A stretch of 64,000 nucleotides of DNA from CAWIOX01 sp963837775 (GTDB lineage Bacteria; Pseudomonadota; Gammaproteobacteria; Burkholderiales; Burkholderiaceae_D). The stretch covers positions 558,001-622,000 of the forward strand of contig CAWIOX010000004.1 of NCBI GenBank assembly GCA_963837775.1. The letters are read 5' to 3'. This document shows positions 8,679-18,800 of the stretch, piece after piece (position 1 is the stretch's first letter; every line of letters starts with the position of its first letter). The notes under the pieces are model-generated. The model was not told where the DNA came from and did not search any database. It worked only from the letters and a program-made list of their open reading frames with translations. The translations under genes and the position numbers were made by a program.

Positions 8679-9611
8679 ATGATTGCGTACCTTACAAAAG
8701 CACTTCTAGCTCTTCAAATTTCTGCCATCATTACACTTTATTTTCTAATGAGAAATATTTGGCATGATATTTATAGCTGGCTGATTATTTTTTTAAGTGT
8801 AAGTATCATTTTACTGCTACGCTTTTTGATTACATTAAACAGTTTTTATTTTGCCTGGCTATATCGTACAAAAATACCCACAGTAAAAAAACTGGACTGG
8901 GTACTAACCTTTCGACTTTTACTCAGTGAATTTTGGGCAACAATGCTGAGTTCCGCATATACCATGCCATTCTGCAGATTCAAGGAATGCATAGTTAATC
9001 ACCCTGTCGCTTTACCCGTTTTATTGATTCACGGATATGGTTGCAACAGTGGTTACTGGTATCCACTTAGTAAAAAATTGCTACATGCAGGTATCACACA
9101 CCACGCCATTGATATGGAACCCGTATTAGGCAGTATCGACGACTACATTCCTCAAGTACGACAAGCAATTGTCAGATTATGCGATGAAACAGGCAGCGAT
9201 CGCATCATCATACTAGCTCATAGCATGGGAGGGTTAGTTGCACGCGCCTATTTGAAAGCACATAAAAACTCACACATTGCCAGAATTATTACACTAGGCA
9301 CGCCACATCACGGAACAGTATTGGCTGATTGTGCGGTAGGGGTAAATAGCAAGCAAATGCGCCGGCTTGGTAGATTTCCACATGGAAAATCAATTAATTG
9401 GCTCATGACATTAGCACAATCTGAAAAATATGCAGCCTGTGGCCTTTTCACCTCAATATATTCTCTTCATGACAATATTATCGCACCACAATTATCTTGC
9501 GCCCTGCCGGGCGCAATAAATATACCAATACAAAGAGTTGGACATGTAGGCCTGGCAATTCACCCCACATGTCAAAAATTAATCCTGGACGAGATTAAGA
9601 GAGTCCACTAA
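8679..9611 (+). CDS. membrane-anchored alpha/beta-hydrolase (triacylglycerol lipase-like)
   Basis: From the ATG at 8679 the protein has 310 residues. Two hydrophobic spans lie in the first 65 residues, then an alpha/beta-hydrolase domain. VLLIHGYGCNSGYWYPL forms the oxyanion-hole strand, and AHSMGGLVAR carries the nucleophile Ser. The late His of RVGHVGLAIHP is a candidate for the catalytic His, and LHDN for the Asp. LGTPHHGT, next to the active site, is typical of lipases acting on triacylglycerols or other acyl esters. It is 97 bp after the RDD gene in the same direction and may share its transcript. An upstream TTG (8652) would add nine residues. Confidence 0.8.
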   Translation: MIAYLTKALLALQISAIITLYFLMRNIWHDIYSWLIIFLSVSIILLLRFLITLNSFYFAWLYRTKIPTVKKLDWVLTFRLLLSEFWATMLSSAYTMPFCRFKECIVNHPVALPVLLIHGYGCNSGYWYPLSKKLLHAGITHHAIDMEPVLGSIDDYIPQVRQAIVRLCDETGSDRIIILAHSMGGLVARAYLKAHKNSHIARIITLGTPHHGTVLADCAVGVNSKQMRRLGRFPHGKSINWLMTLAQSEKYAACGLFTSIYSLHDNIIAPQLSCALPGAINIPIQRVGHVGLAIHPTCQKLILDEIKRVH

Positions 9612-9647
9612 AAATATACAAAATCATAAAATAAATATTTTATCAAT

Positions 9648-10991
9648 CTATTTTTGTATTAAGATTTTATCTGCAATTCGACGCGCCATGACCTCTGCAA
9701 TTTCAGCATGTTTTGCCTCAACCATCACACGAATCAAAGGTTCTGTGCCAGAAGGACGGATGAGAACACGCCCATTCTCACCCAATTCACGTTCTACCAA
9801 CTCTTTTTCAGCAACCAGTTCAATGTTTTCCCGCCAATCAAAGTCATTACTCACTTTTACATTGATTAAGGTCTGTGGAAATAAAGGCAGGTCAGCAGTA
9901 CATTGAGCCAGCGTCATACCACTACGCTTCAGCGCCGAAAGCACTTGCAAGGCAGATACAATCCCATCGCCTGTAGTTTGCTTATCAAGGCACAACAAAT
10001 GTCCGGATCCTTCACCACCTAGTATCCAGCCTTTTTCTCTCATTACTTCCAGTACGTAACGATCACCTACTTTAGCCCTTGCGAAACCAACATTCATTTT
10101 TTTGAACGCGACCTCCAATGCCATATTAGTCATCAATGTACCAACGGCACCGGCCACAGCACCTGATATCATGCGATCCTTAACCATTAAATACAACAAC
10201 TGATCACCGTTGTATGGGGTTCCTGTTGCATCTACCATCAATAACCGATCTGCATCTCCATCCAGTGCAATACCAATATCTGCATGATTAGCACGTACTG
10301 CCGACATCAACGCTTCAGGTGAAGTTGCGCCAAATCCATCATTAATATTCAAACCATTCGGTTGATTACCGATGGTAATGACATCTGCACCCAACTCATG
10401 AAACACATGAGGGGCAATCTGATAAGCAGCGCCATGCGCACAGTCAAGTACTATCTTTAAACCGCGTAAATCAAAATCGGTAGGAAAAGTACTCTTGCAA
10501 AACTCGATGTAACGACCTTGCGCATCATCTAGACGTCGTGCCTTCCCCATTTTTTCAGAGGACACACACTGCATTGAAATGTCTAACCCGGCCTCTATCG
10601 ACTGCTCAACAGCATCGGGTAACTTATTACCTTGTGCTGAAAAAAATTTGATGCCATTGTCATAATAGGGATTATGCGAAGCTGATATGACTACACCTGC
10701 AGACAAACGCAAGGCACGTGTAAGATAAGCAACAGCAGGAGTAGGTACAGGCCCAGCAAGCAATACATCAACGCCTGCAGCAGAAAAGCCAGCTTGCAGT
10801 GCAGCCTCAAGCATATACCCTGAAATACGCGTATCCTTACCAATCAGCACGGTAGGCTTTGTATTTGTAGGACTCGATTGCGCAAGCACCTTGCCAGCAG
10901 AAAAGCCCAAATGCATGACAAAATCAGGCGTAATAGGTGACTCACCCACACGACCGCGCACACCATCTGTACCAAAATATTTTCGAGCCAT
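9648..10991 (-). CDS. glmM: phosphoglucosamine mutase
   Basis: The enzyme turns glucosamine-6-phosphate into glucosamine-1-phosphate for peptidoglycan and LPS precursors. The start MARKYFGTDGVRG at 10991 gives 447 residues, the usual length. The phosphoserine loop VISASHNPYYDNG lies near residue 100, the Mg loop GDADRLLMVD near 240, and the phosphate-binding RPSGTEPLIRV at the C-terminus. It starts 10 bp downstream of the folP remnant, so it now depends on the promoter upstream of that remnant or a new one. Confidence 0.96.
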   Translation of the reverse strand: MARKYFGTDGVRGRVGESPITPDFVMHLGFSAGKVLAQSSPTNTKPTVLIGKDTRISGYMLEAALQAGFSAAGVDVLLAGPVPTPAVAYLTRALRLSAGVVISASHNPYYDNGIKFFSAQGNKLPDAVEQSIEAGLDISMQCVSSEKMGKARRLDDAQGRYIEFCKSTFPTDFDLRGLKIVLDCAHGAAYQIAPHVFHELGADVITIGNQPNGLNINDGFGATSPEALMSAVRANHADIGIALDGDADRLLMVDATGTPYNGDQLLYLMVKDRMISGAVAGAVGTLMTNMALEVAFKKMNVGFARAKVGDRYVLEVMREKGWILGGEGSGHLLCLDKQTTGDGIVSALQVLSALKRSGMTLAQCTADLPLFPQTLINVKVSNDFDWRENIELVAEKELVERELGENGRVLIRPSGTEPLIRVMVEAKHAEIAEVMARRIADKILIQK

Positions 10992-11001
10992 TCTATGTCC
11001 A

Positions 11002-11396
11002 TTATTTAGTATATTTATTAACAGCATTCAATATAGCAAGAGCATCAACCGTTTCAGCTACATCATGTACACGCAAAATGTTTGCTCCATTTAATGCGGC
11101 AACCAATGCAGCAGACAAACTACCGCATGACGATTTTCGACTGACTTCCTTGCAATAGCACCAATCATCGATTTACGAGACATTCCCGCCAGAAAAGGTA
11201 ATCCAATTGTTTTTTTGAATTTGAGCTATCTTCTTCAATAAAAGAATATTATGTGCTAATGTTTTTCCAAATCCAAAACCTAGATCGATGGATATTCTCG
11301 AAGCGATATGCCTGTATTAATTAATACGGCAACCCGTTCCAGCAAAAAATCAGATATTTCAGAAACTACATCATGATATTTTGGTTTGTAATGACA
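11002..11396 (-). pseudogene. folP: dihydropteroate synthase remnant (5'-truncated, frameshifted)
   Basis: No single frame is open, but reading leftward three frames together spell the last half of dihydropteroate synthase. First, KYHDVVSEISDFLLERV, then IDLGFGFGKTLAHNILLL, where a shift of frame is needed after TGISLRE. After another shift comes GLPFLAGMSRKSMIGAIA. After a third comes GSLSAALVAALN, then ILRVHDVAETVDALAIL, ending at a TAA at 11002-11004. The substrate-binding Asp/Lys regions GFGFGKT and MSRKS are recognisable. The first ~140 codons are missing; the ftsH terminator lies where they would be. The order ftsH-folP-glmM is ancestral. At least three frameshifts make a sequencing slip an unlikely sole cause. 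Confidence 0.85.
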
Positions 11397-11408
11397 TTAT
11401 TTCTTATG

Positions 11409-11438
11409 TAAAAAAGGGCGAGCTCAAAGCTCACCCTT
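11409..11438 (-). terminator. rho-independent terminator of ftsH
   Basis: A 9-bp stem with one mismatch (AGGGCGAGC at 11415-11423 and GCTCACCCT at 11429-11437) is followed on the minus strand by a run of T. It lies about 35 bp after the ftsH stop codon and would stop transcription before the folP remnant and glmM, which implies glmM has its own promoter. Confidence 0.75.
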
Positions 11439-11473
11439 ACAGTAAATATTATTTTAATTGCAATTAAAATAAA

Positions 11474-13360
11474 TTATGCTGGCGCTGTTGCATTTGGAGA
11501 AACACCACCTGAAGTGATATCCGAGGAAGAGCGTTTCGTTGGCACGCCCTCCTTAGGGAGGCGTGGCTCACGCCCCTCCATAATATCGTTAATTTGGTCC
11601 GCATCAATGGTTTCCCACTCAAGCAAGGTTTTCGCCATTAATTCTACTTTAACTCTATTCTCCTCTAGCAATTTGCGCGAAAGAGCATATTGTTCGTCTA
11701 AAATACGACGAATTTCCGTATCTACTTTCTGCTGTGTTGCTTCAGAGACAGTCTTCGCTGACATACGTCCAAAATAAGCATCCTGCTCGGTATCTTCATA
11801 AACCATGGTGCCAAGAGACTCAGACATACCGTAACGAGTCACCATGGCACGAGCCAGTTTAGTGGCTCGCTCAAAATCATTTGATGCACCGGTTGACATC
11901 TGATGCATGAAAATCTCTTCTGCTATCCGACCACCGAACAAAATAGCGATCTCTTCCAACATTTTATCTTTGTACATATTGACACGATCATGCTCCGGCA
12001 ATTGCCAAGTCAGACCCAATGCGAAACCACGGGGCATGATAGTTACTTTATGAACTGGATCAGCTTTCGGCAAAAGTTTAGCAACTACAGCATGACCAGA
12101 TTCATGAAATGCCGTATTTCTACGCTCCTCTTCGCGCATTACAGCAGATTTACGCTCTGGCCCCATCACAATTTTATCTTTCGCGTCTTCAAAATCCTGC
12201 ATTTCAACCAAACGCTTATTACGACGCGCCGCAAACAACGCTGCTTCATTGACCAGATTAGCCAAATCTGCACCGGAAAAACCAGGAGTACCGCGCGCCA
12301 AGATATCTGCCTTGACATCAGGAGAAATCGGCACCTTGCGCATATGCACATTAAGAATTTGTTCACGCCCACGGATATCCGGCAGACCAACGACTACTTG
12401 ACGATCAAAACGACCCGGGCGCAAAAGGGCTTTATCCAGCACATCGGCCCGGTTGGTCGCAGCAACCACGATAACACCTGAATTTGCTTCAAACCCATCC
12501 ATTTCAACCAATAACTGGTTCAATGTCTGCTCGCGCTCGTCATTACCGCCACCAGTTCCAGCACCTCGATGGCGACCAACTGCATCAATTTCATCAATAA
12601 AAATAATGCACGGCGATTGTTTTTTTGCATTTTCGAACATATCACGAACTCGCGATGCACCAACGCCAACAAACATCTCAACAAAATCAGAGCCTGAAAT
12701 TGTAAAAAATGGCACTTTAGCTTCACCTGCAATTGCACGTGCCAGCAAAGTTTTACCCGTACCAGGAGGACCCACCATCAGGACGCCACGAGGAATCCGC
12801 CCACCCAACTTCTGAAACCTTGTTGGATCCCTCAGAAAATCAACGATTTCCTGCACCTCCTCTTTTGCCTCATCGCAGCCAGCGACATCAGCAAAAGTCA
12901 CACTATTATTAGCCTCATCCAACATTCGCGCCTTGGATTTACCGAAAGAAAATGCACCACCTTTGCCACCGCCCTGCATCTGGCGCATGAAAAATACCCA
13001 TACACCGATAAGTAACAGCATTGGGAACCAGGAAATGAACACTTGCGATAGGAAAGACTGCTCTTCCGGTTGTTTGACGTCGAACTTAACCCCGTTATTG
13101 ACTAGATCACCAATCAATCCGCGATCAAGATAAGTAACAGCAGTTTTGATTTTTTTACCATCTGATGTAGTGGCAACAATGCTGCGATCCTCAATTGTGG
13201 CGTCTTTGATGCGTTTTGCTTTCACTTCATTCAGAAAATCCGAATATGGGATAGCAATAGCACCGGCAGTCATGCTGCGCCCATCAAACTGTTTGAATAC
13301 GGTGAAGAGCACCAGGGCTATGACCACCCATATTGCCGCTTTGGAAAACATGTTATTCAC
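11474..13360 (-). CDS. ftsH: ATP-dependent zinc metalloprotease FtsH
   Basis: This membrane-bound AAA+ protease degrades misfolded and regulatory proteins. The 628-residue protein has two N-terminal membrane spans (residues about 5-23 and 100-122) around a periplasmic part. The AAA domain has Walker A GPPGTGKT, Walker B IIFIDEIDAVG and the pore loop FVGVGASRVRDMF. The protease domain has HESGH, the zinc site, and the second zinc ligand in the region around ATKLARAMV. Start MNNMFSKAAIWVVIALV is typical of Burkholderiales. It follows rlmE in the usual order; no operon member after it is intact until glmM. Confidence 0.97.
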   Translation of the reverse strand: MNNMFSKAAIWVVIALVLFTVFKQFDGRSMTAGAIAIPYSDFLNEVKAKRIKDATIEDRSIVATTSDGKKIKTAVTYLDRGLIGDLVNNGVKFDVKQPEEQSFLSQVFISWFPMLLLIGVWVFFMRQMQGGGKGGAFSFGKSKARMLDEANNSVTFADVAGCDEAKEEVQEIVDFLRDPTRFQKLGGRIPRGVLMVGPPGTGKTLLARAIAGEAKVPFFTISGSDFVEMFVGVGASRVRDMFENAKKQSPCIIFIDEIDAVGRHRGAGTGGGNDEREQTLNQLLVEMDGFEANSGVIVVAATNRADVLDKALLRPGRFDRQVVVGLPDIRGREQILNVHMRKVPISPDVKADILARGTPGFSGADLANLVNEAALFAARRNKRLVEMQDFEDAKDKIVMGPERKSAVMREEERRNTAFHESGHAVVAKLLPKADPVHKVTIMPRGFALGLTWQLPEHDRVNMYKDKMLEEIAILFGGRIAEEIFMHQMSTGASNDFERATKLARAMVTRYGMSESLGTMVYEDTEQDAYFGRMSAKTVSEATQQKVDTEIRRILDEQYALSRKLLEENRVKVELMAKTLLEWETIDADQINDIMEGREPRLPKEGVPTKRSSSDITSGGVSPNATAPA

Positions 13361-13486
13361 TAGAACTCCTTGGACACAATTGCGCCCTGTTGCCTACCCT
13401 TTTATTGAGATTTTACTCGCAATATTAGGCCCTTGCTAAAATGGATATGCGGATAGCCTGCTGAGAAATCAAGGGGCAGAGAAAAT

Positions 13487-14131
13487 TTAAATCGTATTCT
13501 TCAAGATTTTTCCAAGTAAAAATATTTCAGAAGACTTATCTCTACTAGCTTTTGGCTTCTTTTGGGAAACCACCTTAAATTCAGCTCTAAATTTTGTCAA
13601 AATATCACTAAAACCTATGCCATTAAAGCATTTCACCAGGAGGCAGCCAGAAGGTTTCATGTGCAATTTTGAAAACTCAATTGCCAAATCAATCAGATAC
13701 TCAACACGTGCCGCATCAGCCACAGCTACACCAGAAAGATTTGGCGCCATATCTGACAAGACTAGATCGACCTTTCGCCCTGCCAACAATGCTTCTAATG
13801 CATGTAACGACACATCTTCACGGAAGTCTCCCTGAATAAAATGCACGTCAGCAATAGGCTCCATAGGCAGCATATCCAAGCCTATAATTATGCCATGAAT
13901 CCCGCCCCCCTCCTGCCCTGCAAGCTTATTGCGTGCATACTGCGACCAACTACCCGGAGTGGCGCCAAGATCAACAATTATTTGCCCTTTTTTAATTAAT
14001 TTTTCATCCTCATCGATCTCTTTCAGCTTATACGCGGCACGAGCACGATAGCCTTCTTTCTGTGCCAATTTTACATATGGATCGTTAATGTGGTCGTGCA
14101 ACCAGTTTTTGTTTAATTTGTTCTTAGCCAT
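13487..14131 (-). CDS. rlmE: 23S rRNA 2'-O-ribose methyltransferase RlmE
   Basis: RlmE (FtsJ) methylates the ribose of U2552 in 23S rRNA using SAM. The 214-residue protein has the catalytic K-D-K-E set: the first Lys in YRARAAYKLKEID, the SAM loop VDLGATPGSWSQ, Asp in DLVLSDMAPNLSG, Lys in CLLVKCFNGIG and Glu near SSEIFLLG at the end. Length and start MAKNKLNKNWLHDHINDPYVKLA are typical. It is divergent from yhbY with 48 bp between start codons, an arrangement common in proteobacteria. Confidence 0.95.
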   Translation of the reverse strand: MAKNKLNKNWLHDHINDPYVKLAQKEGYRARAAYKLKEIDEDEKLIKKGQIIVDLGATPGSWSQYARNKLAGQEGGGIHGIIIGLDMLPMEPIADVHFIQGDFREDVSLHALEALLAGRKVDLVLSDMAPNLSGVAVADAARVEYLIDLAIEFSKLHMKPSGCLLVKCFNGIGFSDILTKFRAEFKVVSQKKPKASRDKSSEIFLLGKILKNTI

Positions 14132-14179
14132 TCGCGTAGAATAGTGCCTTTAGAAGATTATTAGTTGGTTATCAAAATC

Positions 14180-14653
14180 ATGTTGAAACTTACCCCCGCA
14201 GAGCGCAGCACACTGCGCTCTGACGCTCATGCACTAAATCCTGTAGTTATGATCGGCGAAGCCGGATTGTCACCCGCTGTACTTAAGGAAATTGATGCGG
14301 CACTGCATTCTCACGGACTGATCAAAATCCGTGTTTTTGGCGATGATCGTGAAGCGCGCATAGTGATGTACGACACAATTTGCGAGAATCTCAAGGCTGC
14401 TCCAGTGCAACACATTGGCAAACTTCTGGTGATTTACCGTCCGCAAAAAGAGGCCTCAACAGATCGCGTCGAGAAAAAAGGTCGAGGTATGCGAGAAGTG
14501 ACTATCGTCAAGCCCAGCCCCAGTGGCACAAAACGGCCATCTGTAAGCAAAGTAATGCTTAAAGGTAATGAGCGTGTAACAGAAGGGGGCAACATCAAAC
14601 GTGCAAAACCTCGTCAAACAAGCGCCAAAAAAAGTGCCCTTGGCAGTAAATAA
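14180..14653 (+). CDS. yhbY: YhbY-type CRM-domain RNA-binding protein
   Basis: The N-terminal ~95 residues form a CRM domain: MLKLTPAERSTLRSDAHALN, PVVMIGEAGLS with the GxxG-type loop, and LIKIRVFGDDRE. YhbY binds pre-50S ribosomes. A basic, Lys/Arg-rich C-terminal tail of about 60 residues extends past the usual ~97-residue family length; such tails are common in Burkholderiales. The start at 14180 is used because the first ATG-encoded MLKLTPAER is the family N-terminus; a GTG-type start 15 bases upstream is possible. Confidence 0.88.
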   Translation: MLKLTPAERSTLRSDAHALNPVVMIGEAGLSPAVLKEIDAALHSHGLIKIRVFGDDREARIVMYDTICENLKAAPVQHIGKLLVIYRPQKEASTDRVEKKGRGMREVTIVKPSPSGTKRPSVSKVMLKGNERVTEGGNIKRAKPRQTSAKKSALGSK

Positions 14654-14675
14654 GTTACGGCAAAAATAAGGCAAT

Positions 14676-14694
14676 AAAGGGGTCCTCCCCCTTT
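14676..14694 (+). terminator. hairpin after yhbY
   Basis: AAAGGGG at 14676-14682 pairs with CCCCTTT at 14688-14694 around a 5-base loop, followed by TTTATA-like bases with few T. It lies 22 bp after the yhbY stop and before the convergent DUF4149 gene. The T-run is weak, so termination is likely but not certain. Confidence 0.5.
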
Positions 14695-14775
14695 ATACAC
14701 AAACAGGAAATGAATGCTTTAGCATCATACCCCAGCATAAAATATTCTCAACAAAATGTTGAACGAATAATCTAC

Positions 14776-15228
14776 TCAGCGGATTTTCAGTACCAATGCC
14801 ACCGCAAGCAAACTTTCGAGCAGATATATTATGCTCGATAAGCCATGCAGCAAGCCGAATTTACTCTCAACTACAATTAAACCCGAACCCACCGCCCCGT
14901 GCATTAACGCGCGTAAATCAACCATATACGGATGTAAAACGAAATAACCTATCAAAGTGCACGCCAACATGCCTGCTATCAGCAGCAATATTAACCTGCG
15001 CTCTTTTATTGAAAGTTTACATGATGTTAAATTACACAAAAACACGAGAATCAGGCCACAAGCCAATGATAGCCACGCCTCGGCCTGAAACAAATTTCCT
15101 GCTATTGTGCCGGCCAATATCTTACTCTCCACCGTAGAAAACAGGATAGGCGCAACAATATAGCCGATTGCCCACAAGCTACCAGCCCAAACAGTTACCA
15201 ACAGCAATCTGACATGTTTCACAAGCAT
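14776..15228 (-). CDS. DUF4149 membrane protein
   Basis: A 150-residue protein with four hydrophobic helices: about 7-25, 50-70 (LACGLILVFLC), 80-100 (LILLLIAGMLACTLIGYFVL) and 128-148. The segment VWAGSLWAIGYIVAPILF and the later FGLLHGLSSIIYLL fit the DUF4149 family, which is uncharacterised. It lies 20 bp after greA on the same strand, so it may be co-transcribed with it, as in related genomes. Confidence 0.7.
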   Translation of the reverse strand: MLVKHVRLLLVTVWAGSLWAIGYIVAPILFSTVESKILAGTIAGNLFQAEAWLSLACGLILVFLCNLTSCKLSIKERRLILLLIAGMLACTLIGYFVLHPYMVDLRALMHGAVGSGLIVVESKFGLLHGLSSIIYLLESLLAVALVLKIR

Positions 15229-15248
15229 TTAATCTATTTAGCATCGAA

Positions 15249-15725
15249 TCAAATATATCTAACTTCGATAATTTCATACTCTCGTATGCCTGCTGGCGCC
15301 TTGACTTCAACCACATCACCGGCGGATTTTCCGATCAACGCACGGGCGATTGGCGATGTGATGGACACTTTCAATTTCTTCAGATCTGCCTCATCCTCCC
15401 CTACGATCTGGTAAGTCACTTTCTGTTCTGACTCCAGATCTTCTAGATAAACAGTAGAGGCAAATACAACACGGCCTTCGGCATCCAGCAACAGCGGATC
15501 AATAATCTGGGCCGCCCCCAATTTACCCTCTAGATCCTGAATACGTCCTTCTATAAAACTTTGTTTTTCTTTGGCGGCATCATATTCTGCATTTTCTGAC
15601 AGATCACCCTGCGCTCGCGCCTCTGAAATGGCATTGATGACTTCATGACGTTCTTTTGTTTTCAGGCGATGCAATTCTTCTTTGAGAAGTTCTGCGCCAT
15701 GCTTGGTAATAGGTACTGAGCTCAT
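15249..15725 (-). CDS. greA: transcription elongation factor GreA
   Basis: GreA rescues backtracked RNA polymerase by stimulating transcript cleavage. The start MSSVPITKHGAELL at 15725 gives 158 residues, the normal length. The N-terminal coiled coil (about 10-75) has the acidic tip motif ARAQGDLSENAEYDAAKE, with the Asp and Glu that reach the polymerase active site. The C-terminal FKBP-like domain ends VVEVKAPAGIREYEIIEVRYI. An upstream ATG at 15767 would add 14 residues and is not supported. It follows carB, separated by a strong stem-loop. Confidence 0.96.
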   Translation of the reverse strand: MSSVPITKHGAELLKEELHRLKTKERHEVINAISEARAQGDLSENAEYDAAKEKQSFIEGRIQDLEGKLGAAQIIDPLLLDAEGRVVFASTVYLEDLESEQKVTYQIVGEDEADLKKLKVSITSPIARALIGKSAGDVVEVKAPAGIREYEIIEVRYI

Positions 15726-15748
15726 AATTTCTAATAATATAAAAGCTA

Positions 15749-15798
15749 CAGAGGTCACAAATAGCACCGGATATTTCCGGCACTGCCTGTGACCTCTG
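15749..15798 (-). terminator. long stem-loop between carB and greA
   Basis: An 11-bp perfect outer stem (CAGAGGTCACA at 15749-15759, TGTGACCTCTG at 15788-15798) encloses an inner CCGG-ATATTT-CCGG hairpin (15767-15780). On the minus strand it is followed by a T-rich stretch. It may terminate the carAB transcript or act as a greA leader attenuator like those described for greA in enterobacteria. Which of the two cannot be told from sequence. Confidence 0.6.
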
Positions 15799-15820
15799 CA
15801 GGTAAAGTTAAACTATCGTT

Positions 15821-18800
15821 TTAGTGTAAGGTTTTATGCAGACCTTGTAAATCATAGACACACAACTCATCAAGATGCGCCATGCCCTGAACTGCTGCTT
15901 CTGCACCGAAGATAGTAGTATACGTTGTCACACGCGCTGCCAGTGCCGAAACCCGGATGGCGCGTGAATCTATGATGGCACTACGTTTTTCCTCGACGGT
16001 GTTAATCACCAGTGAAATTTCGTTGTTCTTGATCATATCGACAATATGTGGTCGACCCTCACTTTTTTTATTGACCACCGTTACTGGCACCCCAGCAGCA
16101 CTGATGGCAGCAGCTGTTCCTTTGGTAGCAACGATAGTGAAGCCCAATGCAACCAAGTCCTTGGCTACTTGTACCGCACTTGGTTTATCACTTGGTTTAA
16201 CGCTGATGAATACCTTTCCTGATTTAGGCAATTTCACGCCAGCACCCAGCTGTGACTTGACGAAAGCCTCTCCAAAAGTCATTCCGACACCCATCACTTC
16301 ACCGGTTGATTTCATTTCCGGCCCAAGAATGGTATCGACGCCAGGGAATTTCACGAATGGGAAAACTGCTTCCTTGACACTAAAATAAGGCGGAACCACC
16401 TCATGCATGATGCCCTGACTATCAAGCGACTGCCCGACCATGCAACGTGCAGCAATCTTAGCCAATTGCAAGCCAGTAGCCTTGGAAACGTAGGGCACGG
16501 TGCGTGATGCACGCGGATTAACTTCCAGTACATAGACAACATCCTTACCGTCTTTTTGCTGAATAGCAAACTGTACGTTCATCAGGCCTACCACATTCAA
16601 GCCTTTTGCCATCTGCGCAGTTTGATGCTTTAACACGTCGATGGTTTCCTGCGATAACGAGTATGGAGGCAACGAGCATGCTGAATCGCCGGAATGCACG
16701 CCCGCCTGCTCGATATGCTCCATCACACCACCGATGAAAGTACGTGTGCCATCACTAATACAATCCACATCGCATTCGATTGCATCGTTCAGAAAACGAT
16801 CCAGCAATACAGGGGAATCATGTGATACTTTGACCGCTTCACGCATGTAGCGCTCCAGATCACGTTGTTCATGCACGATTTCCATTGCACGACCACCCAG
16901 CACGTAGGATGGACGAACCACCAACGGGTAACCGATTTCCAATGCTTTCTCAATAGCCTCCTGCTCGGTACGTGCAGTGCGATTTGGTGGTTGCAACAAA
17001 CCCAGTTTTTGCAACAATTGCTGGAAACGCTCGCGATCTTCGGCAGCATCAATCATGTCTGGCGAGGTGCCGATGATAGGCACTCCGTTTGCCTCAAGGT
17101 CGAGTGCCAATTTTAATGGTGTCTGACCACCATATTGGACGATAACGCCATACGGCTTCTCGATTGCAACGATTTCAAGCACATCTTCCAGTGTTAGCGA
17201 TTCAAAGTACAAACGATCTGAAGTGTCGTAATCGGTAGAAACAGTTTCTGGGTTGCAATTGACCATGATGGTTTCATAACCATCTGCACGCATCGCCAAT
17301 GCTGCATGAACACAGCAATAATCAAATTCGATGCCCTGACCGATACGGTTTGGACCACCGCCCAGCACCATGATTTTTTTCTTGTCAGTCGGCTGCGATT
17401 CACACTCTTCGTCATAGGTTGAGTACATATACGCAGTCTTGGTCGAGAATTCAGCTGCACAGGTATCAACCCGCTTGTAGACCGGGCGAATATTGAGCGC
17501 ATGACGCTTCTCACGCACAGCCGTATCGGTAGTCTTGAGCAACTTGGCCAGACGGCGGTCGGCAAAACCTTTTTGTTTCAACTTGTACAACAATGGCTTG
17601 TCCAGCGCATCCAATGTTTGTGTTTCCAGCCACAATTCGATATCGACAATTTCCTTGATCTGCACCAGGAACCACATGTCGATACGGGTCAACTGATGCA
17701 CCTCTTCTAGCGTAAAACCCTGCGCAAAAGCGTCGCCGACATACCAAATACGCTCCGGACCAGGCTCGCCGAGCTCTTCTTCGATGATTTCGCGGTCTTT
17801 GGTCATTTCATTCAGACCATCGACACCAACTTCCAGGCCGCGCAAGGCCTTCTGGAAAGACTCCTGGAATGTTCGGCCAATCGCCATCACTTCGCCCACC
17901 GATTTCATTTGCGTGGTCAGGTGAGAATCTGCTTGCGGGAATTTCTCGAAAGCAAAACGAGGAATCTTGGTCACGACATAGTCGATCGACGGCTCAAACG
18001 AGGCCGGGGTGGCACCACCGGTGATTTCGTTGCGCAATTCATCCAACGTAAAACCGACCGCCAGTTTGGCCGCGATTTTCGCGATAGGAAAACCGGTTGC
18101 TTTCGAAGCCAAAGCGGATGAACGCGATACACGCGGGTTCATCTCAATGACAATCATCCGACCGTCTTGCGGATTGATCGAAAACTGTACATTCGAACCA
18201 CCAGTATCGACACCGATCTCGCGCAAAACTGCCAGTGAGGCATTGCGCATGATCTGATATTCCTTATCAGTCAGTGTTTGCGCAGGAGCAACAGTAATCG
18301 AGTCACCCGTATGGACGCCCATCGGATCAAGATTTTCGATTGAGCAGACAATGATACAGTTGTCCGCCTTGTCGCGCACAACCTCCATCTCATACTCTTT
18401 CCAGCCGATCAGCGATTCTTCGATCAGCAGTTCGGAAGTCGGCGATGCTTCCAGGCCGCGCTTGCAGATTGTTTCGAACTCTTCTGCATTATAGGCAATA
18501 CCGCCGCCGCTACCGCCCATGGTGAATGAAGGACGGATGATAGTCGGGAAACCGAGTTCCTTTTGTACCGCCCAAGACTCTTCCATCGTATGCGCCACGC
18601 CGGAACGTGCCGAACCGAGGCCGATCTTGGTCATCGCCTCCTTGAATTTGGAGCGATCTTCCGCCTTGTCGATTGCCTCCGGGGATGCGCCGATCAGTTC
18701 GCAGTTATACTTGGTCAACACTCCATTATTGTGCAAATCGAGTGCGCAATTGAGCGCAGTCTGACCACCCATGGTGGGCAGGATCGCATCCGGACGCTCC

